A stretch of DNA of 64,000 nucleotides from Pseudomonas sp. R4-35-07 (GCF_003852235.1 NZ_CP027732.1:4154001-4218000), one strand, 5' to 3'. Shown: positions 36,445 through 45,737, counted from the stretch's first letter. Translations and numbers: made by a program. The notes: a model not told the origin generated them from the sequence alone.

Positions 36445-37120
36445 GCTGGCGCCTTTGCTGGTTTCTGCGCTGATCCTCGGCCTGCTCGGCGGAGGCCATT
36501 GCCTGGGCATGTGCGGCGGCTTGATGGGGGCGCTGACCCTGGCCATTCCCCCGGAGCAGCGCAGCCGCCGGTTCCGCCTGCTGCTGGCCTACAACCTGGG
36601 GCGCATCCTCAGTTATGCCTCGGCGGGGTTGCTGATCGGCCTCGCCGGCTGGGCCGTGGCCAACAGCCCGGGGGCGATGTTGCTGCGCGTGCTCGCAGGG
36701 TTGCTGCTGATCAGCATGGGCCTGTACCTGGCCGGCTGGTGGAGCGGCCTGACCCGCATCGAACGCCTCGGTCGCGGCCTGTGGCGGCATATCCAGCCAG
36801 TTGCCAACCGCTTGCTGCCGGTCTCAAGCCTGCCTCGCGCATTACTGCTGGGCGCGCTGTGGGGCTGGCTGCCGTGCGGGTTGGTCTACAGCACCCTGCT
36901 GTGGGCCGCGAGCCAGGGGAATGCACTGGACAGCGCGTTGCTGATGCTGGCGTTCGGCCTGGGCACCTGGCCGGTGTTGCTGGCGACCGGGCTGGCCGCC
37001 GAACGTGTCACCGCGCTATTGCGCAAGCGCAGCGTGCGCATGGCCGGTGGTGTGCTGGTGGTGTTGTTCGGCCTCTGGACCCTGCCTGGGCCGCACCAGC
37101 ACTGGCTGATGGGGCACTGA
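36437..37120 (+). CDS. TauE/SafE- or DsbD-like inner-membrane protein
   Basis: 227 residues, six to seven membrane helices, with the Cys/His-containing segment GGGHCLGMCGGLMGAL near the N terminus and LPCGLVYSTLLWAAS in the middle. These resemble the DsbD_2 (CcdA-like) family commonly found after ccoS. Its translation is coupled to ccoS by overlap, so a copper or thiol-redox role in oxidase maturation is a reasonable inference but not shown. Confidence 0.85.
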   Translation: MLELAPLLVSALILGLLGGGHCLGMCGGLMGALTLAIPPEQRSRRFRLLLAYNLGRILSYASAGLLIGLAGWAVANSPGAMLLRVLAGLLLISMGLYLAGWWSGLTRIERLGRGLWRHIQPVANRLLPVSSLPRALLLGALWGWLPCGLVYSTLLWAASQGNALDSALLMLAFGLGTWPVLLATGLAAERVTALLRKRSVRMAGGVLVVLFGLWTLPGPHQHWLMGH

Positions 37121-37148
37121 CACGCCTGTGGCATAGCGCCGCTCCCCG

Positions 37149-37162
37149 TTGATGCAAATCAA
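37149..37162 (+). promoter_or_regulatory. Perfect Anr/FNR box of the hemN promoter
   Basis: TTGAT-GCAA-ATCAA matches the consensus exactly. TAGACT at 37185-37190 fits a -10 element with a start near 37197, putting the box centre (37155.5) at -41.5, the class II activator position. hemN begins at 37223. Confidence 0.9.
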
Positions 37163-37222
37163 CATGCCCTCCCCACCCTGCCCCTAGACTCGGCCGACTA
37201 GCCAATCCGGGGGACCGCGCGC

Positions 37223-38605
37223 ATGCTCGACGCCATTCGTTGGGACACAGATCTGATTCACCGCTACGACCTGGCGGGGCCGCGCTACACGTCCTACCCC
37301 ACCGCCGTACAATTCGACAGCCAGGTCGGCTCCTTCGACCTGCTCCATGCGCTACGCGACAGTCGCAAGGCCATACGGCCGTTATCGCTGTATGTGCACG
37401 TGCCGTTCTGCGCCAACATTTGCTACTACTGCGCCTGCAACAAGGTGATCACCAAGGACCGTGGTCGCGCCCAGGCCTATCTGCAACGCCTGATGCAAGA
37501 GATCCAGCAGGTGGCCTGCCACCTCGACCCGAAACAGCCGGTGGAGCAACTGCATCTGGGGGGCGGCACGCCGACCTTTCTCAGCCATGACGAGCTGCGC
37601 CAGGTGATGACCCACCTGCGCCAGCACTTCAATCTGCTGGAGGACGATTCGGGCGACTACGGCATCGAGATCGACCCTCGCGAAGCCGATTGGGCAACCA
37701 TGGGCCTGCTCCGTGAACTGGGCTTCAACCGCGTCAGCGTCGGCCTGCAAGACCTCGACCCCGAGGTGCAACGGGCGGTCAATCGCCTGCAGAGCCTGGA
37801 AGAAACCCGCGCGGTGATCGACGCGGCGCGTACCCTGCAATTTCGCTCGATCAATATCGACCTGATCTACGGCCTGCCCAAGCAGTCGCCACTCAATTTT
37901 GCGCGCACCGTGGAGGAAGTCATCGGCCTGCAACCGGACCGTCTGTCGGTGTTCAACTACGCGCATTTGCCGGAACGCTTCATGCCGCAGCGGCGGATCC
38001 ATACCGAAGACCTGCCCTCGCCGGCAGAAAAATTACTGATGCTGCAAACCACCATCGAGCAGTTGACCCAGGCGGGTTATCGTTACATCGGCATGGATCA
38101 TTTTGCGCTGCCGGATGACGAACTGGCCATCGCCCAGGAAGAAGGCACGCTGCAACGCAATTTCCAGGGCTACACCACGCACGGGCATTGCGATTTGATT
38201 GGACTGGGGGTTTCAGCGATCAGCCAGATCGGCGACCTGTATTGCCAGAACAGCAGCGACCTCAACCAGTACCAGAACGCCTTGGCCGGTGCGCAATTGG
38301 CCACCAGTCGCGGCCTGATCTGTACCACCGACGACCGTCTGCGGCGGGACGTGATCCAGCAGTTGATCTGCCATTTCAGCCTGGAATACGCGGGCATCGA
38401 GCAGAGGTTCAATATCGATTTTCGCGGCTATTTCGATGAGCTGTGGCCGCAGTTACAGATAATGGCTGCGGACGGCCTGATCGAGCTGGATGCCCGGGGC
38501 ATCCGCGTGCTGCCGGCCGGGCGCCTGCTGGTGCGCTCGGTGTGCATGGTGTTCGATGCATACCTCGAGCACCAGAACCGGCAGCGGTTCTCGCGGGTGA
38601 TCTGA
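37223..38605 (+). CDS. hemN: Oxygen-independent coproporphyrinogen III oxidase
   Basis: A 460-residue radical-SAM enzyme converting coproporphyrinogen III to protoporphyrinogen IX without oxygen. The CxxxCxxC motif binding the 4Fe-4S cluster is at Cys63, Cys67 and Cys70, with Cys72 following as in true HemN. Later segments LGGGTPTFLS and GIEIDPRE are typical. It is preceded by a perfect Anr box at the activating position, so it should be induced at low oxygen. It provides haem for the oxidases encoded upstream. Its stop codon abuts the convergent gene. Confidence 0.97.
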   Translation: MLDAIRWDTDLIHRYDLAGPRYTSYPTAVQFDSQVGSFDLLHALRDSRKAIRPLSLYVHVPFCANICYYCACNKVITKDRGRAQAYLQRLMQEIQQVACHLDPKQPVEQLHLGGGTPTFLSHDELRQVMTHLRQHFNLLEDDSGDYGIEIDPREADWATMGLLRELGFNRVSVGLQDLDPEVQRAVNRLQSLEETRAVIDAARTLQFRSINIDLIYGLPKQSPLNFARTVEEVIGLQPDRLSVFNYAHLPERFMPQRRIHTEDLPSPAEKLLMLQTTIEQLTQAGYRYIGMDHFALPDDELAIAQEEGTLQRNFQGYTTHGHCDLIGLGVSAISQIGDLYCQNSSDLNQYQNALAGAQLATSRGLICTTDDRLRRDVIQQLICHFSLEYAGIEQRFNIDFRGYFDELWPQLQIMAADGLIELDARGIRVLPAGRLLVRSVCMVFDAYLEHQNRQRFSRVI

Positions 38606-39073
38606 TTACATCGACAGCGAGGCGGCTTTCATCGAGTCTTCGGCACTCATGCCCTTCATCGACTTGGCCAGCGACGTCTGAGCGGACATCAGGCCCGCCT
38701 GCAGCGAACTGATCTCGCTCTGCAGCGCGCTGGTACGGGCGCGAGCCTCTTCAGGGGAAAGGTTATTGGCGGCGGCTACCGCCGCCAGCTCGGCTTGTTT
38801 TTCGGCAATCTGTTGCTTCAACTGGCGGATCATTTTCAGTACCTGCTTGACGTTGTCGTCCAGGCCGCTGTCATCGATGTCCGAATTGCTGCTCTTGGCC
38901 GCGCCCGCAGCCTGGAAGGCAGCAGCGGAAATAGTCACGGTTACACCTTCAACCACTTTGGTTTGCGTGGTTTTTTCAATCGCCGGGGCTTTTTCGTCGG
39001 CCTCGTTCGAAGCCTCTGCATCAGGCACAAACGGAACGCGCACAGCAGGATTGTAGGCACTGATAACAGACAT
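38606..39073 (-). CDS. Small coiled-coil protein of unknown function
   Basis: 155 residues, no signal peptide or membrane span. The first 65 residues look disordered. Residues 75-105 (NVKQVLKMIRQLKQQIAEKQ) and 112-135 form coiled-coil-like helices separated by NNLSPEEARAR. The C terminus is Met/Ser rich. It ends directly against the hemN stop with no gap and is divergent from anr. Similar proteins seem to sit here in pseudomonads, but the function is unknown to me. Confidence 0.8.
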   Translation of the reverse strand: MSVISAYNPAVRVPFVPDAEASNEADEKAPAIEKTTQTKVVEGVTVTISAAAFQAAGAAKSSNSDIDDSGLDDNVKQVLKMIRQLKQQIAEKQAELAAVAAANNLSPEEARARTSALQSEISSLQAGLMSAQTSLAKSMKGMSAEDSMKAASLSM

Positions 39074-39224
39074 GATCCAAGCTCCGTCTAATGGATGTGC
39101 CCCTGTATCGACCTCAAGCGCAGAATCTTTAGATCGCCGGCGGTTTCTCGTCGGCGCTGGCCTCGCCGCCCTCCAGTGCGTTACCCTTACGTCTTATGTG
39201 TGTTTTCCCACAAGGATTTAAGAA

Positions 39225-39959
39225 ATGTCCGAGCCAGTTAAACAGCGCGCTCACGGCCAGGCCCACTGCAAGGATTGCAGCCTGGCCCCCCTCTGCCTGC
39301 CACTTTCATTGAATCTGGAAGACATGGATGCGCTGGACGACATCGTTAAACGCGGCCGCCCACTGAAAAAAGGCGAGTTTCTGTTTCGCCAGGGCGACAA
39401 GTTCGACTCGGTCTACGCAGTACGCTCAGGGGCGTTGAAGACGTTCAGCCTCAGCGATGGTGGCGAAGAGCAAATCACTGGCTTTCACTTGCCCAGCGAA
39501 CTGGTCGGGCTGTCGGGGATGGACACTGAGATTCATCCGGTGTCGGCCCAGGCGTTGGAGACTACGTCGGTGTGTGAAATCCCCTTCGAGCGCCTGGATG
39601 AATTGGCCTTGCAACTGCCGCAATTGCGCCGTCAGTTGATGCGCGTGATGAGCCGCGAGATCCGTGACGATCAACAGATGATGCTGCTGTTGTCGAAAAA
39701 AACCGCCGACGAGCGCATCGCGACGTTCCTGGTCAACCTATCGGCGCGTTTCCGCGCCCGCGGGTTTTCGGCCAACCAGTTCCGCCTGAGCATGTCGCGC
39801 AATGAAATCGGCAATTACCTGGGCCTCGCGGTGGAAACCGTGTCCCGCGTATTTACCCGCTTCCAGCAAAATGCGCTGATTGCCGCCGAGGGCAAGGAAG
39901 TGCATATCCTCGACCCCATCCAGCTGTGCGCGCTGGCCGGCGGTTCCCTGGAAATGTGA
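39225..39959 (+). CDS. anr: Oxygen-sensing transcription regulator Anr (Crp/Fnr family)
   Basis: 244 residues. Cys15, Cys18 and Cys24 ([10 protein letters not shown]) with Cys117 (SVCEIPF) are the expected ligands of an oxygen-labile 4Fe-4S cluster. A cyclic-nucleotide-fold domain follows, then a dimerisation helix and an HTH of FNR specificity ([19 protein letters not shown]). When oxygen is low it dimerises and binds TTGAT-N4-ATCAA boxes such as those at hemN and the first cco operon here. AAGGA precedes the ATG. No Anr box is seen before anr itself. Confidence 0.97.
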   Translation: MSEPVKQRAHGQAHCKDCSLAPLCLPLSLNLEDMDALDDIVKRGRPLKKGEFLFRQGDKFDSVYAVRSGALKTFSLSDGGEEQITGFHLPSELVGLSGMDTEIHPVSAQALETTSVCEIPFERLDELALQLPQLRRQLMRVMSREIRDDQQMMLLLSKKTADERIATFLVNLSARFRARGFSANQFRLSMSRNEIGNYLGLAVETVSRVFTRFQQNALIAAEGKEVHILDPIQLCALAGGSLEM

Positions 39960-40037
39960 TCCAGGGTCTGCGGCCAAGCGAACCCGCGAGGCCGCAGGTA
40001 TACTTCGAGTCCGTTTTCCGCCCAGGACTCTTCGACG

Positions 40038-40586
40038 ATGACTTTCGATTCGTTCGACATCAAATCCCTGATCCGCCCCGTCATCGACTTCCCCAAGCCT
40101 GGGGTAATCTTCCGTGACATCACGCCATTGTTCCAATCACCCCGTGCCCTGCGCCTGGTCGCCGACAGCTTTGCCCAACGCTATGTCGAAGCCGATTTCA
40201 GCCATATCGGCGCGATGGATGCGCGCGGTTTCCTGATCGGCTCGATCATCGCCTACCAGCTCAACAAGCCACTGATCCTGTTTCGCAAGCAAGGCAAGCT
40301 GCCGGCCGACGTTCTGGCTGAGGGTTACCAGACCGAATATGGCGAAGCCTTCCTTGAAGTGCACGCCGACAGCCTGTGCGAGGGTGACTCGGTGCTGATG
40401 TTCGATGACTTGATCGCCACGGGCGGTACCCTGATTGCTGCGGCGAACCTGGTGCGGCGCATGGGCGCGAAAATATTTGAAGCGGCGGCGATCATCGATT
40501 TGCCGGAGCTGGGTGGGTCGCAGCGCTTGGAAGACATGGGCATCCCGACGTTTTGCCTGACGCAGTTTGCCCTGACCGAGCGATAA
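40038..40586 (+). CDS. apt: Adenine phosphoribosyltransferase
   Basis: 182 residues; makes AMP from adenine and PRPP in purine salvage. The PRPP-binding motif [16 protein letters not shown] and the N-terminal [20 protein letters not shown] are clear. Length is normal. It begins about 78 nt after anr and is followed by a triple REP cluster. It shares the purine theme with xdhABC-guaD 20 kb away. Confidence 0.96.
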   Translation: MTFDSFDIKSLIRPVIDFPKPGVIFRDITPLFQSPRALRLVADSFAQRYVEADFSHIGAMDARGFLIGSIIAYQLNKPLILFRKQGKLPADVLAEGYQTEYGEAFLEVHADSLCEGDSVLMFDDLIATGGTLIAAANLVRRMGAKIFEAAAIIDLPELGGSQRLEDMGIPTFCLTQFALTER

Positions 40587-40604
40587 GTAGTGTCCTGACT
40601 GGCC

Positions 40605-40747
40605 CCATCGGGAGCAAGCCCCCTCTCACACTTTTGACTGTGTCCACAAATCAAACTGTGGGAGGGGGCTTGCCCCCGATGGCTGTGTGTCAGTCAACAG
40701 ATTCATTGGCTGATACACCGCTACCGGGAGCAAGCCCCCTCCCACAT
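40605..40747. repeat. Cluster of three REP units (GGGGGCTTGCCCCC type)
   Basis: Units at about 40605-40629, 40657-40682 and 40722-40745 alternate in orientation. The middle and right units form a standard REPIN; the left is an extra copy. The cluster lies between the convergent apt and recR genes. Confidence 0.9.
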
Positions 40748-40766
40748 TGGGTATTTGCAGTGGTCG

Positions 40767-41369
40767 TTAGAGCGCGATCGGCTTACGGCCGGCGAAAGAG
40801 TGCGCCAAGGTGCCGCCGTCGACCAGTTCAAGTTCGCCACCCAGGGGCACACCATGGGCGATGCGCGAGGTGATCAACCCTTTGTTGCTCAGCAATTGAG
40901 CGATGTAATGCGCCGTGGCTTCGCCTTCCACCGTCGGGTTGGTCGCCAGGATGATTTCGCTGAAGGTGCCCTGCTCTTCGATCCGCGCCACCAGCTGCGG
41001 GATGCCGATGGCTTCCGGCCCCAGGCCATCGAGCGGCGACAAATGGCCTTTGAGCACGAAATAACGCCCGCGGTAACCGGTTTGCTCCACCGCGTACACA
41101 TCCATCGGCCCTTCCACTACGCACAGCAGGGTGTCGTCGCGACGGGGGTCGGCGCATTGCGGGCAGAGTTCTTCTTCGGTCAGGGTGCGGCATTGGCGAC
41201 AGTGGCCTACACCTTCCATGGCCTGGCTCAAGGCCTGGGCCAAACGGGTGCCGCCGCTGCGATCACGCTCCAGCAGTTGCAGCGCCATGCGCTGGGCGGT
41301 TTTCTGGCCGACGCCCGGCAAGGTACGCAGGGCGTCGATCAGTTGGCGAATCAGGGGGCTGAAGCTCAT
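40767..41369 (-). CDS. recR: Recombination mediator RecR
   Basis: 200 residues. It works with RecO (and RecF) to load RecA on SSB-coated DNA. Seen in order: helix-hairpin-helix [20 protein letters not shown], a C4 zinc finger ([16 protein letters not shown]), and a Toprim domain starting [19 protein letters not shown]. The start at 41369 ([12 protein letters not shown]) is the family start. In most bacteria it follows ybaB and dnaX; here an oxidoreductase gene sits in between and an apparent terminator separates it. Confidence 0.96.
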   Translation of the reverse strand: MSFSPLIRQLIDALRTLPGVGQKTAQRMALQLLERDRSGGTRLAQALSQAMEGVGHCRQCRTLTEEELCPQCADPRRDDTLLCVVEGPMDVYAVEQTGYRGRYFVLKGHLSPLDGLGPEAIGIPQLVARIEEQGTFSEIILATNPTVEGEATAHYIAQLLSNKGLITSRIAHGVPLGGELELVDGGTLAHSFAGRKPIAL

Positions 41370-41384
41370 GGGCGAAGGGTCCGA

Positions 41385-41420
41385 CAAAACAACGAGACGC
41401 GGTTTATACCCGCGCCTCGG
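41385..41420 (-). terminator. Terminator after the oxidoreductase gene
   Basis: On the minus strand CGAGGCGCGG pairs with CCGCGTCTCG (one G-U) around an 8-nt loop, followed by TTGTTTTG. It lies 16 nt after the oxidoreductase stop, just before the recR start. Confidence 0.7.
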
Positions 41421-41435
41421 ATTAGCGTCAAATGC

Positions 41436-42470
41436 TCAATCCTGTGCGACGCGCACCACCAACTTGCCGAAGTTGCGTCCCTCGAGCAAACCGATAAAGG
41501 CTTCAGGTGCCTGCTCCAGGCCGTCGACCACGTCTTCGCGGAACTTGATCTTGCCATCGCGCACCCAAGGCGCCATGGCGCTCAGGAACTCGGGTTGGCG
41601 ATCACCGTAGTCGTCAAACACGATAAAGCCCTGGATGCGCACACGCTTGGTCAGCAAGGTGCGTTGCAGCGCCGGCAGGCGATCCGGCCCGCTTGGCGCT
41701 TCATGGGCGTTATACCCGGCGATCAGCCCGCAGAGCGGAATCCGCGCCTTGGGGTTGAGCAGCGGCAGCACTGCATCGAACACCTTGCCACCGACGTTTT
41801 CATAGTAGATGTCCACGCCGCTGGAACAGGCCTGCGCCAGCTCGTTGGCGAAATCTGCGCCCTTGTGGTCGATACAGGCATCAAAGCCCAGCTCATCCAC
41901 CACGTAGCGGCACTTGTCCGCACCGCCAGCAATCCCCACCACGCGCAGGCCCTTGAGCTTGGCGACCTGGCCCACCACCGAGCCCACAGCACCGGAGGCA
42001 GCCGCCACGACCAGGGTTTCACCGGCCTTGGGCTGGCCGATGTCCATCAGGCCCATGTAGGCGGTCATGCCTGGCATACCCAGCACACCCAGGGCCATCG
42101 ACGGGCTCGCCAAGCCGTTGGGCACCGGCATCAGGTTGCGACCATCGCTGATGCTATGGCTTTGCCAGCCGGTGGAGCCCACGACGAGGTCGCCCACTTC
42201 GAATTTCGGATGGCGTGATTGCTCGATGCGACTGACAGCGCCACCGGTCATCACCTCGTCGATTTCCACCGGCGCGGCGTAGGACGGCGCGTCGCTCATG
42301 CGTCCGCGCATGTAGGGGTCCAGGGACAGGTAGAGCGTCTTGAGTAGCACCTGGCCGTCCTCCAGCTCTGGCAGGGTTACCCGTTCGAGGCGGAAATTTT
42401 CCGGGGTCGGCGCGCCTTGAGGGCGTGAAACCAGGACGATGCGTTGGTTGAGCGTCGGTTCTTGAGGCAT
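41436..42470 (-). CDS. NADP-dependent medium-chain oxidoreductase (zinc-free MDR, leukotriene/curcumin-reductase type)
   Basis: 344 residues. The N-terminal GroES-like half includes YLSLDPYMRGRM, and the Rossmann half has the nucleotide loop AAASGAVGSVVGQVAKLKG and NVGGKVFDAVLPLL. These mark the zinc-independent enone/prostaglandin-reductase subfamily. The natural substrate is uncertain. AAGGAG precedes the ATG by 8 nt. It interrupts the usual dnaX-ybaB-recR order. Confidence 0.9.
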   Translation of the reverse strand: MPQEPTLNQRIVLVSRPQGAPTPENFRLERVTLPELEDGQVLLKTLYLSLDPYMRGRMSDAPSYAAPVEIDEVMTGGAVSRIEQSRHPKFEVGDLVVGSTGWQSHSISDGRNLMPVPNGLASPSMALGVLGMPGMTAYMGLMDIGQPKAGETLVVAAASGAVGSVVGQVAKLKGLRVVGIAGGADKCRYVVDELGFDACIDHKGADFANELAQACSSGVDIYYENVGGKVFDAVLPLLNPKARIPLCGLIAGYNAHEAPSGPDRLPALQRTLLTKRVRIQGFIVFDDYGDRQPEFLSAMAPWVRDGKIKFREDVVDGLEQAPEAFIGLLEGRNFGKLVVRVAQD

Positions 42471-42549
42471 CAGGGGCTCCTTAGCGAATGCATGCGTATA
42501 GGGTGCAGACCCTGATTGTTGCGCCAGGGTTCAGATCCAATAGGCAGAT

Positions 42550-42579
42550 ACAAAAATGCCAGGCACGAGGCCTGGCATT
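42550..42579 (-). terminator. Terminator of the dnaX-ybaB operon
   Basis: A perfect 10-bp stem (AATGCCAGGC/GCCTGGCATT) with a 5-nt loop is followed by a T-run on the minus strand, 25 nt after the ybaB stop. Confidence 0.9.
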
Positions 42580-42603
42580 CGGGTGCAGCGCAAAGCCGGT
42601 CAA

Positions 42604-42942
42604 TCAGAACGGCAGCTTCATACCCGGTGGCAGTTGCATGCCAGCGGTCACGCCGCCCATTTTTTCCTGGCTGTTGGCTTCGATCTTGCGCACGGCGTCA
42701 TTGACGGCAGCGGCGAACAAGTCTTCCAGCACTTCGCGGTCGTCATCGCTGACGCCCTCGAGCAGGCTGGGGTCGATGCTGACGCGCTTGATGTCGTGAC
42801 GACCGGTCATCACCACGCTGACCATATCGCCACCGGCTTTACCGGTGACTTCGGCGTTGGCCAGTTCTTCCTGCATCTTGGCCATCTTTTCCTGCATCTG
42901 CTGCGCCTGCTTCATCAGGCCGGCCATGCCACCTTTCATCAT
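42604..42942 (-). CDS. ybaB: Nucleoid-associated protein, YbaB/EbfC family
   Basis: 112 residues, a small dimeric DNA-binding protein shaping the nucleoid. The sequence opens [20 protein letters not shown] and has the family core [20 protein letters not shown]. The start at 42942 has GAGGTGA 5 nt upstream. Cotranscribed with dnaX (43-nt gap). Confidence 0.94.
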   Translation of the reverse strand: MMKGGMAGLMKQAQQMQEKMAKMQEELANAEVTGKAGGDMVSVVMTGRHDIKRVSIDPSLLEGVSDDDREVLEDLFAAAVNDAVRKIEANSQEKMGGVTAGMQLPPGMKLPF

Positions 42943-42985
42943 GGGAATCACCTCAAAAGTACGTGGATCAAATTAGTCGCCCGGT

Positions 42986-45049
42986 TCATGACGCCTGGGG
43001 CGCCGGGGCTTCGACAGGTTCAATAGTATCGTGACGGACGACCGCACCGAACTGTTGCATCATTTGTTGGATAAGCGGGTCAGCCTGGATCGACGCCTCG
43101 GCGTCGCGCTGGCGGTTCAAACGCCGACGCGTCGCAGCCTGGGCCGGGGTTTCCTGCTCGGGCTTGATCAACTCGATGGCGATGGTCAGCGTGCGCCCAT
43201 GGTACTGGTTGAGCGCGTCGTTGAGCCGGCGCTGCTGGGTGGCATTGAACAAGGCACTGTGGGCCGGGTCCAGGTGCAGCAGCCAGTGGTCGCCGTCGAT
43301 GGTAATCAACGTGCAGTTGGCGGCGATACTGGCAGTCATGCCGGAGATCGGCAATTTTGGAAACAATTCCAGCCATTGCAGGGCCAGGCCAGTGGCCGGG
43401 GCGGCGGCAGGCTCCACCTCCGGCTCGGGGGCCGGCTCGGCGGTGTGTTCGCTGGCAAGTTCGTCCAGGTAGCTGTAGGCCGAATCCATGTCCGGCTCAA
43501 TGTAGTCTTCGTCCAGCGGCGGTTCGTCGTCGAGGTCGATGCCGGGGGTGGCCGCCTCAACCTGGGCGACAGTCGGCTCGGGCACAGGCGCGGATACCCA
43601 CTCCGGCGCATCCGGCACTACGCTGTCCGGGGTCGGCGTGGGCATCGGCGTCAACTCCGGCTGCTCGCCGGTGGTGTCCAGCACCGGCTCCACGGCGGGC
43701 TGTAGCTCCGGCTCGACGGGCGCTTCAACCGGGTCATTCCAGGGCAGATCGACCACCGGGGCGACTTGCGGCTCTGGCTCCGGCTCTGGCTCGATAACCG
43801 CTTCAGGCGCGGCCACCGGGGCGGCAACCACAGGCTCGGGAACCGCTGCGGGCGCAGCCACCACTGGCGCGACCACCGCCGCGCCAGCCACTGGTTTGGC
43901 GGAATCAACTGTGGCCTGGCTGATCCCCACTGGCTTTAGCGGCTGTCTCGGCGCATCCGCCGAGTCGGCGGGCCGGAAGGCCAGCATCCGCAACAGCACC
44001 ATTTCGAAGCCCCCTCGCGGGTCCGGCGCCAGGGGCAGGTCACGGCGGCCGATCAGGCCCATCTGGTAATAGAACTGCACATCTTCGGCCGGCAGCGCCT
44101 GGGCCAGCGCCAACACGCGGTCGCGGTCGCCATGGCCGTTATCGACACCCTCAGGCAATGCCTGGGCGATGGCGACGCGGTGCAGCACATTGAGGATTTC
44201 CGAGAGCACGCCGTTCCAGTCCGGGCCCTGCTCGGACAAGTGGCGCACGGCTTCGAGCAACGCCTTGGCGTCGCCCTCGATCAGCGCGTGCAGCACGTCG
44301 AATACCTGGCCGTGGTCCAGCGTGCCGAGCATGGCGCGCACATCGGCGGCCAGGACCTTGCCTTCACCAAAGGCGATGGCCTGGTCGGTGAGGCTCATGG
44401 CATCACGCATCGAGCCATCGGCAGCGCGGCCAAGCAGCCACAGCGCGTCGTCTTCGAACGGTACATTCTCGACGCCCAGCACGTGGGTCAAATGCTCGAC
44501 CACCCGCTCAGGGGTCATGTTCTTCAGGGAGAACTGCAGGCACCGCGACAAAATAGTCGCAGGAAGTTTCTGCGGGTCGGTAGTGGCCAGGATGAATTTG
44601 ACGTAGGGCGGCGGCTCTTCCAGGGTTTTCAACAGCGCGTTGAAGGAATGGCTGGACAGCATGTGCACTTCGTCGATCAGGTAGACCTTGAAGCGGCCAC
44701 GGCTCGGCGCGTACTGCACGTTGTCGAGCAACTCGCGGGTGTCTTCGACCTTGGTGCGGCTGGCGGCGTCGATCTCGATCAGGTCGACGAAACGCCCTTC
44801 GTCGATCTCGCGGCACACCGAACAGGTGCCGCAAGGGGTCGATGTGATACCGGTTTCACAATTCAGGCATTTGGCGATGATGCGCGCAATCGTGGTCTTG
44901 CCCACCCCGCGCGTACCGGTGAACAGGTAGGCGTGGTGCAGCCGCTGGCTGTCCAAGGCATTGATCAGAGCCTTGAGCACATGGGTCTGGCCGACCATTT
45001 CGCGGAACGAGCGCGGGCGCCATTTACGTGCAAGAACCTGATAACTCAT
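42986..45049 (-). CDS. dnaX: DNA polymerase III subunit gamma/tau
   Basis: 687 residues; clamp-loader ATPase. The AAA+ core has Walker A GTRGVGKTT (about 45-53), a zinc site CLNCETGITSTPCGTCSVC, the DEVH Walker B (IDEVHMLS), and sensor 1 ILATTDPQKLP. A long Pro/Ala/Glu-rich linker (about residues 380-545) precedes the tau C-terminal domain that binds the polymerase and helicase. The start at 45049 is the family MSYQVLARKWRP. I see no A6G-type slippery site as in E. coli, so a gamma form by that mechanism is not evident. Confidence 0.96.
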   Translation of the reverse strand: MSYQVLARKWRPRSFREMVGQTHVLKALINALDSQRLHHAYLFTGTRGVGKTTIARIIAKCLNCETGITSTPCGTCSVCREIDEGRFVDLIEIDAASRTKVEDTRELLDNVQYAPSRGRFKVYLIDEVHMLSSHSFNALLKTLEEPPPYVKFILATTDPQKLPATILSRCLQFSLKNMTPERVVEHLTHVLGVENVPFEDDALWLLGRAADGSMRDAMSLTDQAIAFGEGKVLAADVRAMLGTLDHGQVFDVLHALIEGDAKALLEAVRHLSEQGPDWNGVLSEILNVLHRVAIAQALPEGVDNGHGDRDRVLALAQALPAEDVQFYYQMGLIGRRDLPLAPDPRGGFEMVLLRMLAFRPADSADAPRQPLKPVGISQATVDSAKPVAGAAVVAPVVAAPAAVPEPVVAAPVAAPEAVIEPEPEPEPQVAPVVDLPWNDPVEAPVEPELQPAVEPVLDTTGEQPELTPMPTPTPDSVVPDAPEWVSAPVPEPTVAQVEAATPGIDLDDEPPLDEDYIEPDMDSAYSYLDELASEHTAEPAPEPEVEPAAAPATGLALQWLELFPKLPISGMTASIAANCTLITIDGDHWLLHLDPAHSALFNATQQRRLNDALNQYHGRTLTIAIELIKPEQETPAQAATRRRLNRQRDAEASIQADPLIQQMMQQFGAVVRHDTIEPVEAPAPQAS

Positions 45050-45145
45050 CGAAAACCGTCGCAACTGGGAAGCGGAAGCCGGTAATGCTAGCGGAGCAGG
45101 GGGGAAATTGCATCCGGCACGCTCATAAAGTCGCCTCCCACAGGC

Positions 45146-45736
45146 TTAAATCTTCGGCGCCACCAGGCGTGCATACTGTTCCTGGCTGATCCAGCCCATG
45201 AACGAACGGTCATCGGCATTGATGAACTCGACCTGCGCCCAGCCGTCCTTGAAGGCCAGCACTCCCACCACGTCATTCTTGACGATGTAGGGTCGCTTGG
45301 CGGCTTTGGCACCCGGGGCTTTCAACAGGTAAGCCTTGTCGGCCGACACCGTCACCAGGCCGATCCATTTTTTCCTGGCGGTCTGGCTCAACTCCAGGCC
45401 AGTCGCAATCTCTGGCATCAACACATTGATGCAACCTGGGTGCTGACGGCCTTGCGCCACGGTCAGGGTCACGCCGTCGGACGCCGCCGCCACGCTGCCG
45501 GGGTACGCCACATCGAGCCAGGTGGTCAGCGCTGCGGGCGTGCCCTGCAAAAAAAACCTGCAGCCCCGCGTCACGCCCTCGCCCAGGCTTTCCGAGTAGA
45601 AACCTTCGACCTGCTGCTGCGGCGTCACCGCCAGCATCAGCCCTTCGTACTTACCCGAATGCAACGCGGCCGAGCCTGCCAGGGCAGGTACCACGGCGCA
45701 CAGCGACAACACACCTACCGCCAGAAAACGAATCAT
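45146..45736 (-). CDS. Secreted SH3-like protein paired with the muramidase
   Basis: 196 residues with a clear signal peptide (MIRFLAVGVLSLCAVVPALA), so periplasmic. The middle has two cysteines (GCRFF, PGCINV). The C-terminal ~65 residues (KAYLLKAPGAKAAKRPYIVK, then DGWAQVEFINADD and GWISQEQYARL) look like a bacterial SH3 domain. The gene starts 1 nt after the muramidase stop, using a GGGAAG site inside it, so the two are coupled. This layout suits an immunity or helper protein for the upstream enzyme. That role is inferred; no family is recognised. Confidence 0.8.
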   Translation of the reverse strand: MIRFLAVGVLSLCAVVPALAGSAALHSGKYEGLMLAVTPQQQVEGFYSESLGEGVTRGCRFFLQGTPAALTTWLDVAYPGSVAAASDGVTLTVAQGRQHPGCINVLMPEIATGLELSQTARKKWIGLVTVSADKAYLLKAPGAKAAKRPYIVKNDVVGVLAFKDGWAQVEFINADDRSFMGWISQEQYARLVAPKI

Positions 45737-45737
45737 C

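Noticed and set aside
40605..40747. Repeated units that might suggest a CRISPR array
   Set aside because: Units alternate in orientation, are palindromic and unevenly spaced; they are REPs, and no cas genes are present.
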